From Opitutales bacterium UBA5694 (GTDB lineage Bacteria; Verrucomicrobiota; Verrucomicrobiia; Opitutales; Opitutaceae): 28,395 nt of DNA. Below are positions 8,288-16,337 of this stretch, piece after piece. The stretch covers positions 980 through 29,374 of the forward strand of contig DIHO01000005.1 in assembly GCA_002420185.1 (NCBI GenBank). The letters run 5' to 3'. Numbering within the stretch: the stretch's first letter is position 1; the number at the start of each line of letters is the position of its first letter. The notes under the pieces were generated by a model. It saw only the letters and a list, made by a program, of their open reading frames with translations, made no database searches and was not told the origin of the DNA. The translations under genes were made by a program, and so were the position numbers.

Positions 8288-8752
8288 TGAGGTAAAAAAA
8301 GTAGGTTGTGGCGTGCAAAATCTAACGGGAATTCCGTCCTCTGAATCGCCTATTCAATACGATGCCAGTGAAGAAATTGTGAAATAGGCTTTCGCTTATC
8401 GAGTCAAGCGTATCCCCATGAATTTATACGATGAGTTCGGGGAAGGAGATTAAAGCGAACGTTTAAAAACGAGAATATATTACAGTTGTAGGAATAATCA
8501 GTAACATTTCAGTGAATTTAAGAAGCGGTCGGTGCAAAGCGTGCACAGGAGGATGGTGCATAAATTCCGAAGCGATCTACTGTCGCCGGTTTCATCCTAG
8601 TTCCAGTACCTCGCGGAACTAACCAGGCAGGAAATTTTTTTGAATTGCGATGAACCTAGTTTTTGGATTCTTTTCCCAAACAGACGCAGCATTTCGGTGC
8701 CGTTTAGACTCGGAAGTAATAGGTAAAAAATAACGGTTTAGGGTTTTTCATC
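8288..8752. other. Gene-free stretch upstream of exbB
   Basis: No recognised gene or RNA in 465 bases. The exbB-tonB promoter should lie near 8290-8400, but I could not pick a convincing one. Confidence 0.3.
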
Positions 8753-9064
8753 TTAACAAAGCTTGAGACCTTCTGTTCCGTTGAAGGCTTTCCCTACCAC
8801 GGAGGAACCGGGAACGCGATGGGCCATGCTGCTAACTAGGTCCCATAGCATTATCTGGTCTTCAATCACAAAATCCTCGTTTGGGCTGTATTTTATTTCG
8901 GCAAAGAGCCGCCACTTGCCCAACCAAGAGAGGGGTTTATTTTGTTATGGTCGGCTAATTAAGCTCGAAGATCAAGCGAGCCCGTCATTATTAATATGGT
9001 GGATGTTGTAGGCATCGCTGCCTTGACGAAAGCGAAATTCGGATAAGGAGTGGTGATAAAGCGG
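8753..9064 (-). pseudogene. Probable relic of an unrecognised protein (C-terminal part), two nonsense codons
   Basis: A 104-codon minus frame ends at TAA (8753-8755) and is broken by one TGA and one TAA, both one C-to-T change from Arg or Gln codons. The translation is protein-like: SEFRFRQGSDAYNIHHINND, then GKWRLFAEIKYSPNEDFVIE, then LWDLVSSMAHRVPGSSVVGK. The upstream part is lost or out of frame. I do not recognise the family. Confidence 0.35.
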
Positions 9065-9317
9065 GTTCGTTCAAGTGTTTCATGGAGCAACCTTTTTTGC
9101 GAAGACTAGAACGTATCAATTTTTCAGAAAGGGTTCTGCTTTGGTTTTGAGTGAAGGAAGGCGTCTGACTTCTCGGTCTTGAAACAGAGTGTATTTCTGG
9201 TCATTGACGGTTTATTTACTGAAGGATGTTCTCTAAGGGTAAAAAAAATCAGCTTTTTGCCAATACTAGGCTGTTTAGGTTTGCTTCAAGTGAATATCAG
9301 GGTATCGAGAAAGTTCT

Positions 9318-9593
9318 ATGGCTAAGAGTTCATCAAATAAAAAGCCCAATGCGGCATTCATGAAACCCGTTACTCCAGATGCGGCTCTCGCAGCAGTTGT
9401 TGGGGCAGCGCCACTTCCCCGAACTGAATTAACAAAAAAGCTCTGGGAATACATCAAGTCGAACGATTTGCAGAACCCCTCGAATCGTCGAGAAATAATC
9501 GCCGACGCTAATTTGAAGAAGGTATTCGACGGTAAGGACAAGGTTTCTATGTTCGAGATGACGAAACTAGTCTCTGGGCACGTATCCAGCTAG
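9318..9593 (+). CDS. SWIB/MDM2-domain protein
   Basis: A 91-residue stand-alone SWIB-domain protein. After a short Lys/Ser-rich N-terminus, residues ~31-88 carry the domain: PLPRTELTKKLWEYIKSNDL, NPSNRREIIADANLKKVF and FEMTKLVSGHV. In eukaryotes the domain is part of chromatin-remodelling and p53-binding proteins. In bacteria, small SWIB proteins occur in Chlamydiae and several other phyla, with a suspected but unproven link to DNA or chromatin. The gene is monocistronic, with a weak GAGAAAG ribosome site and its own strong terminator. The compact fold is intact. Confidence 0.88.
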   Translation: MAKSSSNKKPNAAFMKPVTPDAALAAVVGAAPLPRTELTKKLWEYIKSNDLQNPSNRREIIADANLKKVFDGKDKVSMFEMTKLVSGHVSS

Positions 9594-9619
9594 TTGGTTA
9601 CACGTTTCGTAATTTAATG

Positions 9620-9651
9620 AGCCCAAAGCCGAAAGGCTTTGGGCTTTTTTT
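9620..9651 (+). terminator. Strong Rho-independent terminator of the SWIB gene
   Basis: AGCCCAAAGCC (9620-9630) pairs perfectly with GGCTTTGGGCT (9635-9645) around a GAAA tetraloop, followed by T residues to 9651. It begins 27 bases after the stop codon. Confidence 0.9.
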
Positions 9652-9686
9652 AGTATTCAACGACAAATTTCAGTTAGGGGCTCAAT

Positions 9687-9863
9687 CTAGTATTTCTGAA
9701 TATTCGGTTCGCTGACGTTACTCTCAATTGAACAGGGTGCGATGAATTCAGCAACAACGGGAAGATAATCGGAGGCAGAACTCTGTATAACCCTGGCTTT
9801 TCTGACTCCGAATGGTTTTGGCAAGAAAATGAAACCCAAGTCTCTTGAAGGGAAGTGAGTCGG
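9687..9863 (-). pseudogene. Relic of an endonuclease/exonuclease/phosphatase-family protein, C-terminus only
   Basis: 58 open codons on the minus strand end at TAG (9687-9689). They read HFPSRDLGFIFLPKPFGVRK, then ARVIQSSASDYLPVVAEFIA. This matches the end of the EEP superfamily, whose closing motif is aSDHLPVvaE; here the catalytic His is replaced by Tyr. The upstream frame is stopped at once by TAA (9864-9866), so the other ~200 residues of the domain are gone. No start codon or ribosome site is evident. Confidence 0.5.
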
Positions 9864-9866
9864 TTA

Positions 9867-10198
9867 CGTACGCTTGTTCTGAGGATCAAAGGTGTAGTGT
9901 GCGTTCTCGGCAGAGCGTATCAGGAACTGGCACCATTAATCTTGCCCAACATGGGATGAATTTTTGTCAACTAAACATAGGTACATATGACCTAAGTTAT
10001 ATTTCTGTTTTAATAGACACAAGCCACACTCTAGTTATTGAATATGTTCGTGACGCAGGCCCCGCTGCAGTCACTCCTTGGAGCAGGTGTATTTGCACTA
10101 GCTGCTGCTATGCCAAGAATACTACAGGAAGTAACCTTCAGAAGTCCTTTGAGACAACATTCTTCGGGGGCAGCTATCTTAAGTATGCGATCAAAGAA
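9867..10198. other. Gene-free stretch; overlapping open frames of doubtful status
   Basis: Two plus-strand frames overlap: a 120-codon one from 9845 and a 52-codon one near 10045-10205 with a hydrophobic LLGAGVFALAAAMPRILQE. Neither shows a domain, ribosome site or family match. I treat the stretch as non-coding or decayed. Confidence 0.25.
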
Positions 10199-10603
10199 CT
10201 AATCTAATCGCGATCCACTGAAGCTGATGTTACGCTGACCACTAAGCTCTCCCTCAATGTCATCTCCATCAATGAAAGCTTTGAGATCAAAAGAATAACC
10301 AATAATGGTAAAATTAGCAGTTACAGAGCCATCAGATTCAAGGACTACGTTTTTGAGTGGTGCCTCGCCTGTTGGAGTAATTACCACACCCGAAAATCCT
10401 TCCCTCGCTTCATTGAACCGTAGTTCCGAATTCTCTTCCGCTCCTCGCCACGGGTTAACATATTTAATGAGGAAATTGCCGCCGAGCGGTTCTTCGTCCG
10501 CTTCGAGGATTCGGGCTGATTGAGGCTCAGCTACTTCATGTACAGTCCGACAGCCAGCGAATATGAGGCAACCGAGGGCGAGTAGGATGGTAATTGGTCC
10601 CAT
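10199..10603 (-). CDS. Small lipoprotein, paralogue-like partner of the one at 3537-3911
   Basis: A 134-residue predicted lipoprotein. The hydrophobic signal ends in the lipobox FAGC, giving Cys18. After a linker, residues ~42-134 form a beta-rich domain opening with LGGNFLIKYVNPW and closing with GYSFDLKAFIDGDDIEGELS and ISFSGSRLD. The closing strands align in spacing with YNIKVSGTF...YFEGQIDAEGN of the other lipoprotein, so both probably share a small lipocalin-like or sandwich fold. Function is unknown; an envelope structural or ligand-binding role is possible. It is monocistronic and has no Shine-Dalgarno. Confidence 0.62.
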   Translation of the reverse strand: MGPITILLALGCLIFAGCRTVHEVAEPQSARILEADEEPLGGNFLIKYVNPWRGAEENSELRFNEAREGFSGVVITPTGEAPLKNVVLESDGSVTANFTIIGYSFDLKAFIDGDDIEGELSGQRNISFSGSRLD

Positions 10604-11002
10604 TGAATAACCGAAACAGAGAATGCCTCATAGGGCGACAATTTTTTCTTGGGCTAGCTTATGCATAATAATTGCGATACGAACCGCCCCATGACCCCTC
10701 CCAGTTGGGGTGCTTCGGTAAGATCAGCTGTTGCATAAGACCGACATCAGAGTACTGGCAGAATGCCTTTAGTAGCAGCTATTCGGCAGTTTGCATTTAT
10801 TTTATCGCTTAATTATATAAAATCTAGCGTCATTTTAATCTAATGTATTTTGATGATTGACCGTCTTATGTCTACAAACATCTCCAAGGTACCAGTGTTA
10901 AACCGCTGGTGCTAGTGCCGGTTGAAGGTGCTCAGTGACCTGATTGTGAGTACGGATACAACCGCAATTCGTAGATAATACCGCTGAGAGTCTGCAGATG
11001 CA
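10604..11002. other. Gene-free stretch between lipoprotein and tolC
   Basis: 399 bases with no supported gene, RNA or strong hairpin. Any promoter of the minus-strand lipoprotein lies in its left part. The AT-rich middle (about 10795-10860) has nothing recognisable. Confidence 0.3.
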
Positions 11003-12502
11003 TTACTCAAACTTAATTCCGTATCGGTCTATTGATGCACCATCTAGCTCCCTTAGGTTGGAGTAGCCATTGAGAAGGTCGATCTTCGCCTGTAGCTCGT
11101 CAACCTTAGACTCATCCATTCTTTGTTGGGCTTCAAGAACTCGTCTTCCAGTGCTAAGGCCTGCGTCGAACTTAGCCTTCTCCATCTCGAATTCCTCAGC
11201 GCTTAAGCTTGTAGCTAATTCCTTAATACTAATTCCATCGATTGCTGTGGTTACGTTTCGAACTGCGATTCGAGTGTCCCGAAAAAGGCGTTGCCTCTCG
11301 CGAGAGGCGCGGGCGTCTTCCGTGTCCAGCTGTATTTGGGCTTTGATGTAATTGGCCTTTTTTTCATTTAAGCCCCAGGGAATGTCTAGGGATAGCGACC
11401 ACTGCCAATTAAAGCTTTCCATCTCGGTGACATCGTCGTAGGCCCCTTTGAGATTGCTTTCAAGTCCGGTAAGGGAATAGTCTCCGTTCAAGTTAAGGGA
11501 TGGAAGCCGATTTCTTTTGGCTCGTCTAAGTTCAACTTCCCTTTGGATTCTTTGGTTTAGTAGTGTGAGATAGCGAGGGGCATTATCAATGACCTTGGAG
11601 TACGTATTTTCCAAATCTGGAGCTGTAGGATTTGCAACGTCCGGAGCCTCTACGGTGATTTCCTTGCTAATCAGTGAGTCTTCACCAAGGATGGTCAGTA
11701 GGTTGTCCCTGGCGTCCTCCAACGACTTCTCGGCTCGCAACAGGCGATCGGTCGCATTGGCAACACCGACCTCCGCCTGCAAAACATCGAGACTGGTTGC
11801 TATTCCGGTTTCCATCTTCATCATATTTTCCCTTAGAAGGGTTTCAGCCAGTTCGAGGGCTGCCTGACGTACCTCCAGTTGCTCTTGGGAAAAAGCGAGT
11901 GAGTGATACGCAACTTCCGTGTCATTGATAATTCTTAGAACGGTGGCTTGAAAGGCGTATTTTGATTGTTCGAGCGACAGAAGAGAAAGCCTTTTTCTCG
12001 CTTTGGCTACAGCCGGCCCATAGCCGCTGAGCAATGGCTGGCGAATGCTTAGAGTAGTGCTCGCATTGTAGCTTGGGTTGATCGTGCTATTTGTTGAATT
12101 AGAGAATCTTCGATTTAATCGTGTGCTCAGTGAGAGCGTTCCTCCACTGATAAAACCTTTGGAGACGGTGGCTCGCGTGCTTTGGGCATTGGATTGAGGC
12201 TGGGCAGCACCGTCGAGTCTGTCGCCAGATCGGACTTGGGTATTAAAGCTATCGGAAGTGGTAATACCAAAAGAGGGCTCAAACTCGGCTTTGGCAATTT
12301 CTACATCTTGTGCGGCTCTTCTAGTCGTGTTTTGGCTAATTCGAATATCAAAATTCCTGTTGAGGGCGATTTGGATGCACTCTTCGACTGTTAGCATTTC
12401 ACCAATAGCTACGCCGGAACTGAAAGAAATAGCTCCTATTGAGGCCGCGATCCTAAAAAATCGTCCCTTGGCCTTTTGATTAACAGAGTTGGAATGTATC
12501 AT
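11003..12502 (-). CDS. tolC: TolC-family outer-membrane efflux channel
   Basis: Outer-membrane channel subunit of tripartite efflux or type I secretion. The 499 residues comprise a signal peptide (to about 34), LTVEECIQIALNRNFDIRIS opening the first repeat, beta segments around 110-165 with LSIRQPLLSGYG, and long coiled-coil helices (about 170-275 and 385-480) including AELAETLL-type heptads and LLNGYSNLRELDG near the end. Two half-repeats of the OEP fold are present. Its ATG overlaps the TGA of the upstream CPBP protease (ATGA), so translation is coupled. No RND or MFP partner gene is in the window. Confidence 0.88.
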   Translation of the reverse strand: MIHSNSVNQKAKGRFFRIAASIGAISFSSGVAIGEMLTVEECIQIALNRNFDIRISQNTTRRAAQDVEIAKAEFEPSFGITTSDSFNTQVRSGDRLDGAAQPQSNAQSTRATVSKGFISGGTLSLSTRLNRRFSNSTNSTINPSYNASTTLSIRQPLLSGYGPAVAKARKRLSLLSLEQSKYAFQATVLRIINDTEVAYHSLAFSQEQLEVRQAALELAETLLRENMMKMETGIATSLDVLQAEVGVANATDRLLRAEKSLEDARDNLLTILGEDSLISKEITVEAPDVANPTAPDLENTYSKVIDNAPRYLTLLNQRIQREVELRRAKRNRLPSLNLNGDYSLTGLESNLKGAYDDVTEMESFNWQWSLSLDIPWGLNEKKANYIKAQIQLDTEDARASRERQRLFRDTRIAVRNVTTAIDGISIKELATSLSAEEFEMEKAKFDAGLSTGRRVLEAQQRMDESKVDELQAKIDLLNGYSNLRELDGASIDRYGIKFE

Positions 12503-13467
12503 GTGTGCTCTTTGATTAGTGCTGAGGCTTCTGGTTTCGACTTGAGTATAAGACTGAAGACAGCGACGAAGGCTAGTAGAACAACGACTACCCAGTATCC
12601 GTCAGCCACTCTTGTCGTTCCCGTAAATAGGTTTGCGGCTTCAGTGGTCTGAAACATGGCCCCGATCCCTTTAATTGTGAAGACCCATCCAGCATGAAGG
12701 GCGACATTTGCCCATAGGTTGTTTGTGATTAAGAACGCTTGATGCAGAACAACGCCCACGAGGAAAATCGCAGAGAGGTAAGTAAAATCGAAATGTGTCA
12801 CTAGTGCAGCTATTGTGCTGAACGCGATGTTTAATCCGTCTGCAAATCCAATGTCAATTGGAGGTACCGATTCTAGTGAGGTGGAGGAAGCCTTGAAATG
12901 AAGAATTGCGAAGAAAACTGAGGAGGCGATCATAGCTGGAATGGGTTTCATTGCCGTATAAAACATTCTGAATACAAGTCCTCGAAATACGATTTCCTCG
13001 AATAGCCCAATAAGTAATCCGGCTAATATTGCATTGTCTAGATTGGATAGAAATCCTCCAATTGCCAACTCTGGTTTCAGCTCAATCGCATTGAGGGCGT
13101 ATGTGCCTGCGTAAATGAGCAAGATCATGCAAAAACCATATATAAACCATTTTGTTGCCGTGCTAGCGAATGGTCTGGTGAAGCCGACTGCTTTGAAAGA
13201 AGTGATACGGCATTGCCAGAACAAATAGGGGAGGAGGCATAATACGCAGAGCCATCGTGCTCGATCAAAATATTTTGGATACGGCTTGTTTGCCAAGTAC
13301 CCGTTTGCCTCTGGGTCGAAGTAATGAACAATGTGCCAAGCTATAAGACTGACAAATACTGCGGATACGAGTGATCCGAAGTAGAGCAGTGCGAGTAGCC
13401 AGAGTCCTTTAGGTGAGTATTCTCGTACGGATAGTCCGTATAGGGTGTGTCGCTCGTTGCGGATCAT
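12499..13467 (-). CDS. CPBP-family intramembrane metalloprotease
   Basis: A 322-residue polytopic membrane protein of the CAAX protease/bacteriocin-processing (Abi) family. The zinc-site motifs are all visible: EEIVFR (Glu157, Glu158, Arg162), HF with His190, and NVALH (Asn254, His258). About seven to eight hydrophobic segments are predicted. In bacteria these proteins process membrane substrates or confer peptide self-immunity; the substrate here is unknown. It lies between the FmdB-type gene and tolC and overlaps tolC by 4 bases, pointing to an envelope-related operon. No Shine-Dalgarno before 13467. Confidence 0.87.
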   Translation of the reverse strand: MIRNERHTLYGLSVREYSPKGLWLLALLYFGSLVSAVFVSLIAWHIVHYFDPEANGYLANKPYPKYFDRARWLCVLCLLPYLFWQCRITSFKAVGFTRPFASTATKWFIYGFCMILLIYAGTYALNAIELKPELAIGGFLSNLDNAILAGLLIGLFEEIVFRGLVFRMFYTAMKPIPAMIASSVFFAILHFKASSTSLESVPPIDIGFADGLNIAFSTIAALVTHFDFTYLSAIFLVGVVLHQAFLITNNLWANVALHAGWVFTIKGIGAMFQTTEAANLFTGTTRVADGYWVVVVLLAFVAVFSLILKSKPEASALIKEHT

Positions 13468-13485
13468 GGTTGCATGTATGGGACG

Positions 13486-13806
13486 CTAAGCTCGTTGTAA
13501 TGAAAAGACATATGTTCTTACACACACGAATCGGGAGTAAGCTGCGTCTTTGTTTCTTGTCGTTTCTCGTATACTCCTTTTCCACGGAGCTTGTATACTT
13601 GAAATTCGACTGACTTCGCTTCGGAAGCGGACGGTTTTTCTCAGAACTTTAGTTTGAGGAGCGGATAGCTGATGAAATTTCTCGATCGCCTGCCCGCACC
13701 TCAGGCATTTTGCCTTTGCTTTTGAGTCTTTCTCGACGCGAATCTCGACCTCTTCGTGACAGAGTTTGCAGCGGCCAGAATTAGGTCTGAATCGCAGCAG
13801 CGGCAT
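13486..13806 (-). CDS. FmdB-type zinc-ribbon protein, frameshifted in an A-tract
   Basis: Small zinc-ribbon protein with Cys13-x2-Cys16 and Cys34-x2-Cys37. As written the frame gives 106 residues, but after KVLRK the sequence becomes Arg/Ser-rich and unlike the family. Removing one A from the A5 run on the coding strand (plus T5 at 13635-13639) restores KPSASEAKSVEFQVYKLRGK and GVYEKRQETK and ends at TAA 13518-13520. That tail fits the family pattern (KPSxSEAKxxGF-x-YK). So the ancestral product has ~95 residues, ending at 13518. Either an assembly error, a real +1 mutation, or slippage-rescued. It lies 14 bases from ppiD and 18 from the CPBP gene. Function of the family is unclear. Confidence 0.6.
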   Translation of the reverse strand: MPLLRFRPNSGRCKLCHEEVEIRVEKDSKAKAKCLRCGQAIEKFHQLSAPQTKVLRKTVRFRSEVSRISSIQAPWKRSIRETTRNKDAAYSRFVCVRTYVFSLQRA

Positions 13807-13820
13807 AATTTGGTGTATTG

Positions 13821-15497
13821 CTAGTTTGCAGTTGCGAGACCGCTTCGTGCAAGCTCATCGTTTGTCACTTTGCTAAGATATTGAGAAACCGAATACTGGG
13901 AGTAATTGCTCTTAAGTGCTTCCATGCGAGTCGTATATTCTTCATCTTCGCTTGTGACTTCAGGAATCTCTTTTTTAGTGACTTGGACGATGTACGCCTT
14001 GTCCTCACGGATGGTCGCGTCGGAGACGCCATCCTTTTCTAGTTCCGAAGCCGAGAAAATTAGTCCAGCATCGAGACCTTCAACGGTGTCACGTCGTTTG
14101 AATTCGTTGTATTCTGAAACTGTTAGTCCCCTTGCCTCAGCTTCAGCTATGAAGGAGTCCGGATCAACTGCCTTCAAGGCGTCAGCGAGTTCTTGCCCTT
14201 TGCTGGACCCAAGACGACGTGCTTCGTCCTCCGCATAATCCTCTCGAACTCGGGGCTCTACAGTTTTGAAACTCGGAACGAACTCTTCGTTCTCACTTTC
14301 AAGGTAGATTACGAAAGTGGAATCTCCTTCAATCACAGGCTGGGAGTATATATGATTTTCAGTTAGCTGGAAGGACAGGGCGATAAGGTTTTGACTCCAG
14401 TTCAATCCGATGGGAGTTTCGTTCCGAGCGAATGGTGTGGTTCGTTTTATCTGGTAGCCTCGCTTCTCTATAAGGGCCTCGATTTGTTCGATAGAAAGAG
14501 AATCGGTAGTGCCTAAGGCATTATCGGCTTCCACAAGGGATAGGGCGAGATTCTCAGCCTTTGTTTGCCCGATTTTTTTGGCTTCCTCTAGCTTGAAATC
14601 GAACTCAACTTGGTCACGGGAATCTAAAAAGGTAGCTGGCTCCGTTATGGGTGCAGGAGGCTCAGCTTCGGGGTCTTCGCTTGGAGGAGCTTCGACCGTC
14701 TTTGTATATTTATTACTATTGCGAGCAAAGTAGTCTAGAAGGTTCTCCTCAGTGACTTCCACTTCCGCGATGTGACTAAGGGCTGCAAACTCGACGAACG
14801 AAATCGTGCGACGGGTGGGGGATGCGTAACGAAAGCTGTTCTGGACGTAGAATGCTTCCAACTTCTCCTCGGAATAGTCGATTTCAGGGGAGAAGTTAGC
14901 AAAGTCGTACTCGGCGACATTAACGGACCAGACGGTCTGGTCGAGAACGAGATCCTGAATGACTTCAGACTCTAAAACGAAACCCGGACTTGAGAGTCCA
15001 TCGAATACCTTGTTCACGCGATAATCATCGGCAATAATCGAAGAGAGGGCTCCTTCCGATATATTCCCTGAGGCCCGAATCTCGTCACGAAACCGTTGAT
15101 AGGCTTCGCGGCTGAAAGTCTGGTCGGGGCCTTGGAACATGCCCAGCTGTTGGATGTGCTCTGTCAATTGTTCGGAATTCGGACCGGGAATGTTATGAAG
15201 ATCGGCCAAGTGAAGGGCTGCAGCCCGATTGAAAGCATACTGCGTGAGTTGGTCCTGATTCAGTGGCGCTCCTGTGATTAAGGCACTGAAGTAGGCTGCA
15301 TTAAAAAACTCCTGCCTTTGCGAATCAGTTGAGAATTCGTTTCCAAAAAAATGGACACTCCGATCTTGGTTTCGTCCATCTCCGATTCCCGGTGCCGCCC
15401 CTATCGTAAAGACGAATGCGACAATTATCACTGCCAGGAGAACGATGAAGAGAACACGAAAGTGTTTTTGGAAATTGGTTTGGAGCCAGGAAATCAT
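13821..15497 (-). CDS. PpiD/SurA-like membrane-anchored periplasmic chaperone
   Basis: A 558-residue protein with a short cytoplasmic N-terminus, one membrane helix (about 13-35), then a large periplasmic part. The SurA-N/PpiD-like region covers residues ~50-190 (FFNAAYFSALITG, QLTQYAFNRAAALHLA, YRVNKVFDGL). The central region (~225-385) occupies the parvulin position but lacks the GGDLGW-type motif and carries a Pro/Glu-rich insert (~270-290), so isomerase activity is doubtful. PpiD-type proteins help fold outer-membrane and secreted proteins at the translocon exit. It starts one base after the stop of the upstream membrane-protein gene, so coupling is likely. Confidence 0.8.
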   Translation of the reverse strand: MISWLQTNFQKHFRVLFIVLLAVIIVAFVFTIGAAPGIGDGRNQDRSVHFFGNEFSTDSQRQEFFNAAYFSALITGAPLNQDQLTQYAFNRAAALHLADLHNIPGPNSEQLTEHIQQLGMFQGPDQTFSREAYQRFRDEIRASGNISEGALSSIIADDYRVNKVFDGLSSPGFVLESEVIQDLVLDQTVWSVNVAEYDFANFSPEIDYSEEKLEAFYVQNSFRYASPTRRTISFVEFAALSHIAEVEVTEENLLDYFARNSNKYTKTVEAPPSEDPEAEPPAPITEPATFLDSRDQVEFDFKLEEAKKIGQTKAENLALSLVEADNALGTTDSLSIEQIEALIEKRGYQIKRTTPFARNETPIGLNWSQNLIALSFQLTENHIYSQPVIEGDSTFVIYLESENEEFVPSFKTVEPRVREDYAEDEARRLGSSKGQELADALKAVDPDSFIAEAEARGLTVSEYNEFKRRDTVEGLDAGLIFSASELEKDGVSDATIREDKAYIVQVTKKEIPEVTSEDEEYTTRMEALKSNYSQYSVSQYLSKVTNDELARSGLATAN

Positions 15498-15498
15498 T

Positions 15499-15888
15499 TT
15501 AGTACGTCGTTAAAGGAACGGGTAAGTTAGGATTGGGCCTTCCTCTGTCAATGGACAAAACGCCAATGTTCTTACCGAAACGATCGAGCGGATAGGTCTT
15601 GGTTACTTGAAAAAGTAGGACAATCCTGAGGAGCACATCTGCTACACCAAAAAGGATATAGAGCGTTCGTGCTATTTGGATTGCGTTGGCCGTTTTCAGC
15701 AGATCGTAATCGAGGAAGGCCATCGTGACAGTGCTTCCCAGCGCCAAAAGGGTGGTGAAGCGAAGGCCAAGAAAAGATGATTGACTCCATTTTTCGACTG
15801 GGGACTTGACGTTTAGATCATCGCCTTCGCACCCCTCAGCTTGGAACAGCTTGGTTTGGACTGAAATGCTCGCTTTCTCAACTCCCAA
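15499..15888 (-). CDS. Two-helix membrane protein, downstream part of a frameshifted gene
   Basis: This 129-residue frame has two hydrophobic segments (about residues 40-60 and 68-95) and ends one base before ppiD. The frame is open upstream of its first ATG through a charged stretch (LRAELEKTEEQKASDKNSKR) up to an A6 run at 15962-15967. The segment at 15938-16138 ends just past that run in the -1 neighbour frame. Dropping one A joins them into a ~210-residue protein. The family is not recognised. Position before ppiD suggests an envelope role. Whether it is translated alone from an internal start or only after slippage is open. Confidence 0.55.
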   Translation of the reverse strand: MGVEKASISVQTKLFQAEGCEGDDLNVKSPVEKWSQSSFLGLRFTTLLALGSTVTMAFLDYDLLKTANAIQIARTLYILFGVADVLLRIVLLFQVTKTYPLDRFGKNIGVLSIDRGRPNPNLPVPLTTY

Positions 15889-15937
15889 TTCAGATCGCTT
15901 AGAGTTTTTATCCGATGCTTTCTGCTCTTCGGTTTTC

Positions 15938-16138
15938 TCAAGCTCGGCTCGTAGGGTTAGCTTTTTTCTGGAGAAACAAGACGTCCATCAGTTCCCCGCT
16001 TTCCTTGATTGTAATCCACTCTTCCTTGTCGATGTCGTAGACATAGGCTCTTGTCCAGCTTGCCCGCTTTGATATAGGAAGAGATATGGTCGAGCTTGCT
16101 GGGAATACTAGCCTCTTAGTCACCCTCCCTTCTAACAT
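15938..16138 (-). pseudogene. Upstream part of the frameshifted membrane-protein gene
   Basis: 66 codons starting at ATG 16138 read TRAYVYDIDKEEWITIKESG and ELMDVLFLQKK, then run out at TGA after the A6 tract (plus T6 at 15962-15967). With five A residues the reading goes LQKKLTLRAELEKTEEQ and continues into the frame at 15499-15888. The charged soluble N-terminus would then precede the two membrane helices. No family is recognised. Confidence 0.45.
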
Positions 16139-16256
16139 AGCACTTGAGTGTCAATAGGCATTCGGGCTTAGGAGGCGTGCGACTTGAGTGAAAATTCAAG
16201 GAAAGGGGAGTGGGATTTCCTGCAAATGGGATCAAGGATTGGCGGTATCCGCTTTT

Positions 16257-16316
16257 CCGGTTTAATTCGATTGTTTTTTGCGAAAATCGAGGACGCTAAA
16301 CCGGTTTAATTTGATT
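16257..16316. repeat. 16-base direct repeat (15/16 identical), 44 bases apart, with embedded palindrome
   Basis: CCGGTTTAATTCGATT (16257-16272) and CCGGTTTAATTTGATT (16301-16316) differ at one base. The second overlaps the perfect palindrome TAAACCGGTTTA (16298-16309 region). The pair lies between the argS 3' end and the start of the membrane-protein/ppiD cluster, about 120 bases upstream of the latter. Paired operator sites are one explanation. Confidence 0.45.
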
Positions 16317-16337
16317 TGGTCATTTGGTATCCTAGGT

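Noticed and set aside
9845..10207. 120-codon plus-strand frame
   Set aside because: Cys-rich random-looking text, no family, overlaps another open frame and the relic at 9687-9863.
13486..13640. Programmed ribosomal frameshift in the zinc-ribbon gene
   Set aside because: The A5 tract is not in the register of a known -1 slippery heptamer and no stimulatory structure is evident; error, decay or transcriptional slippage is simpler.
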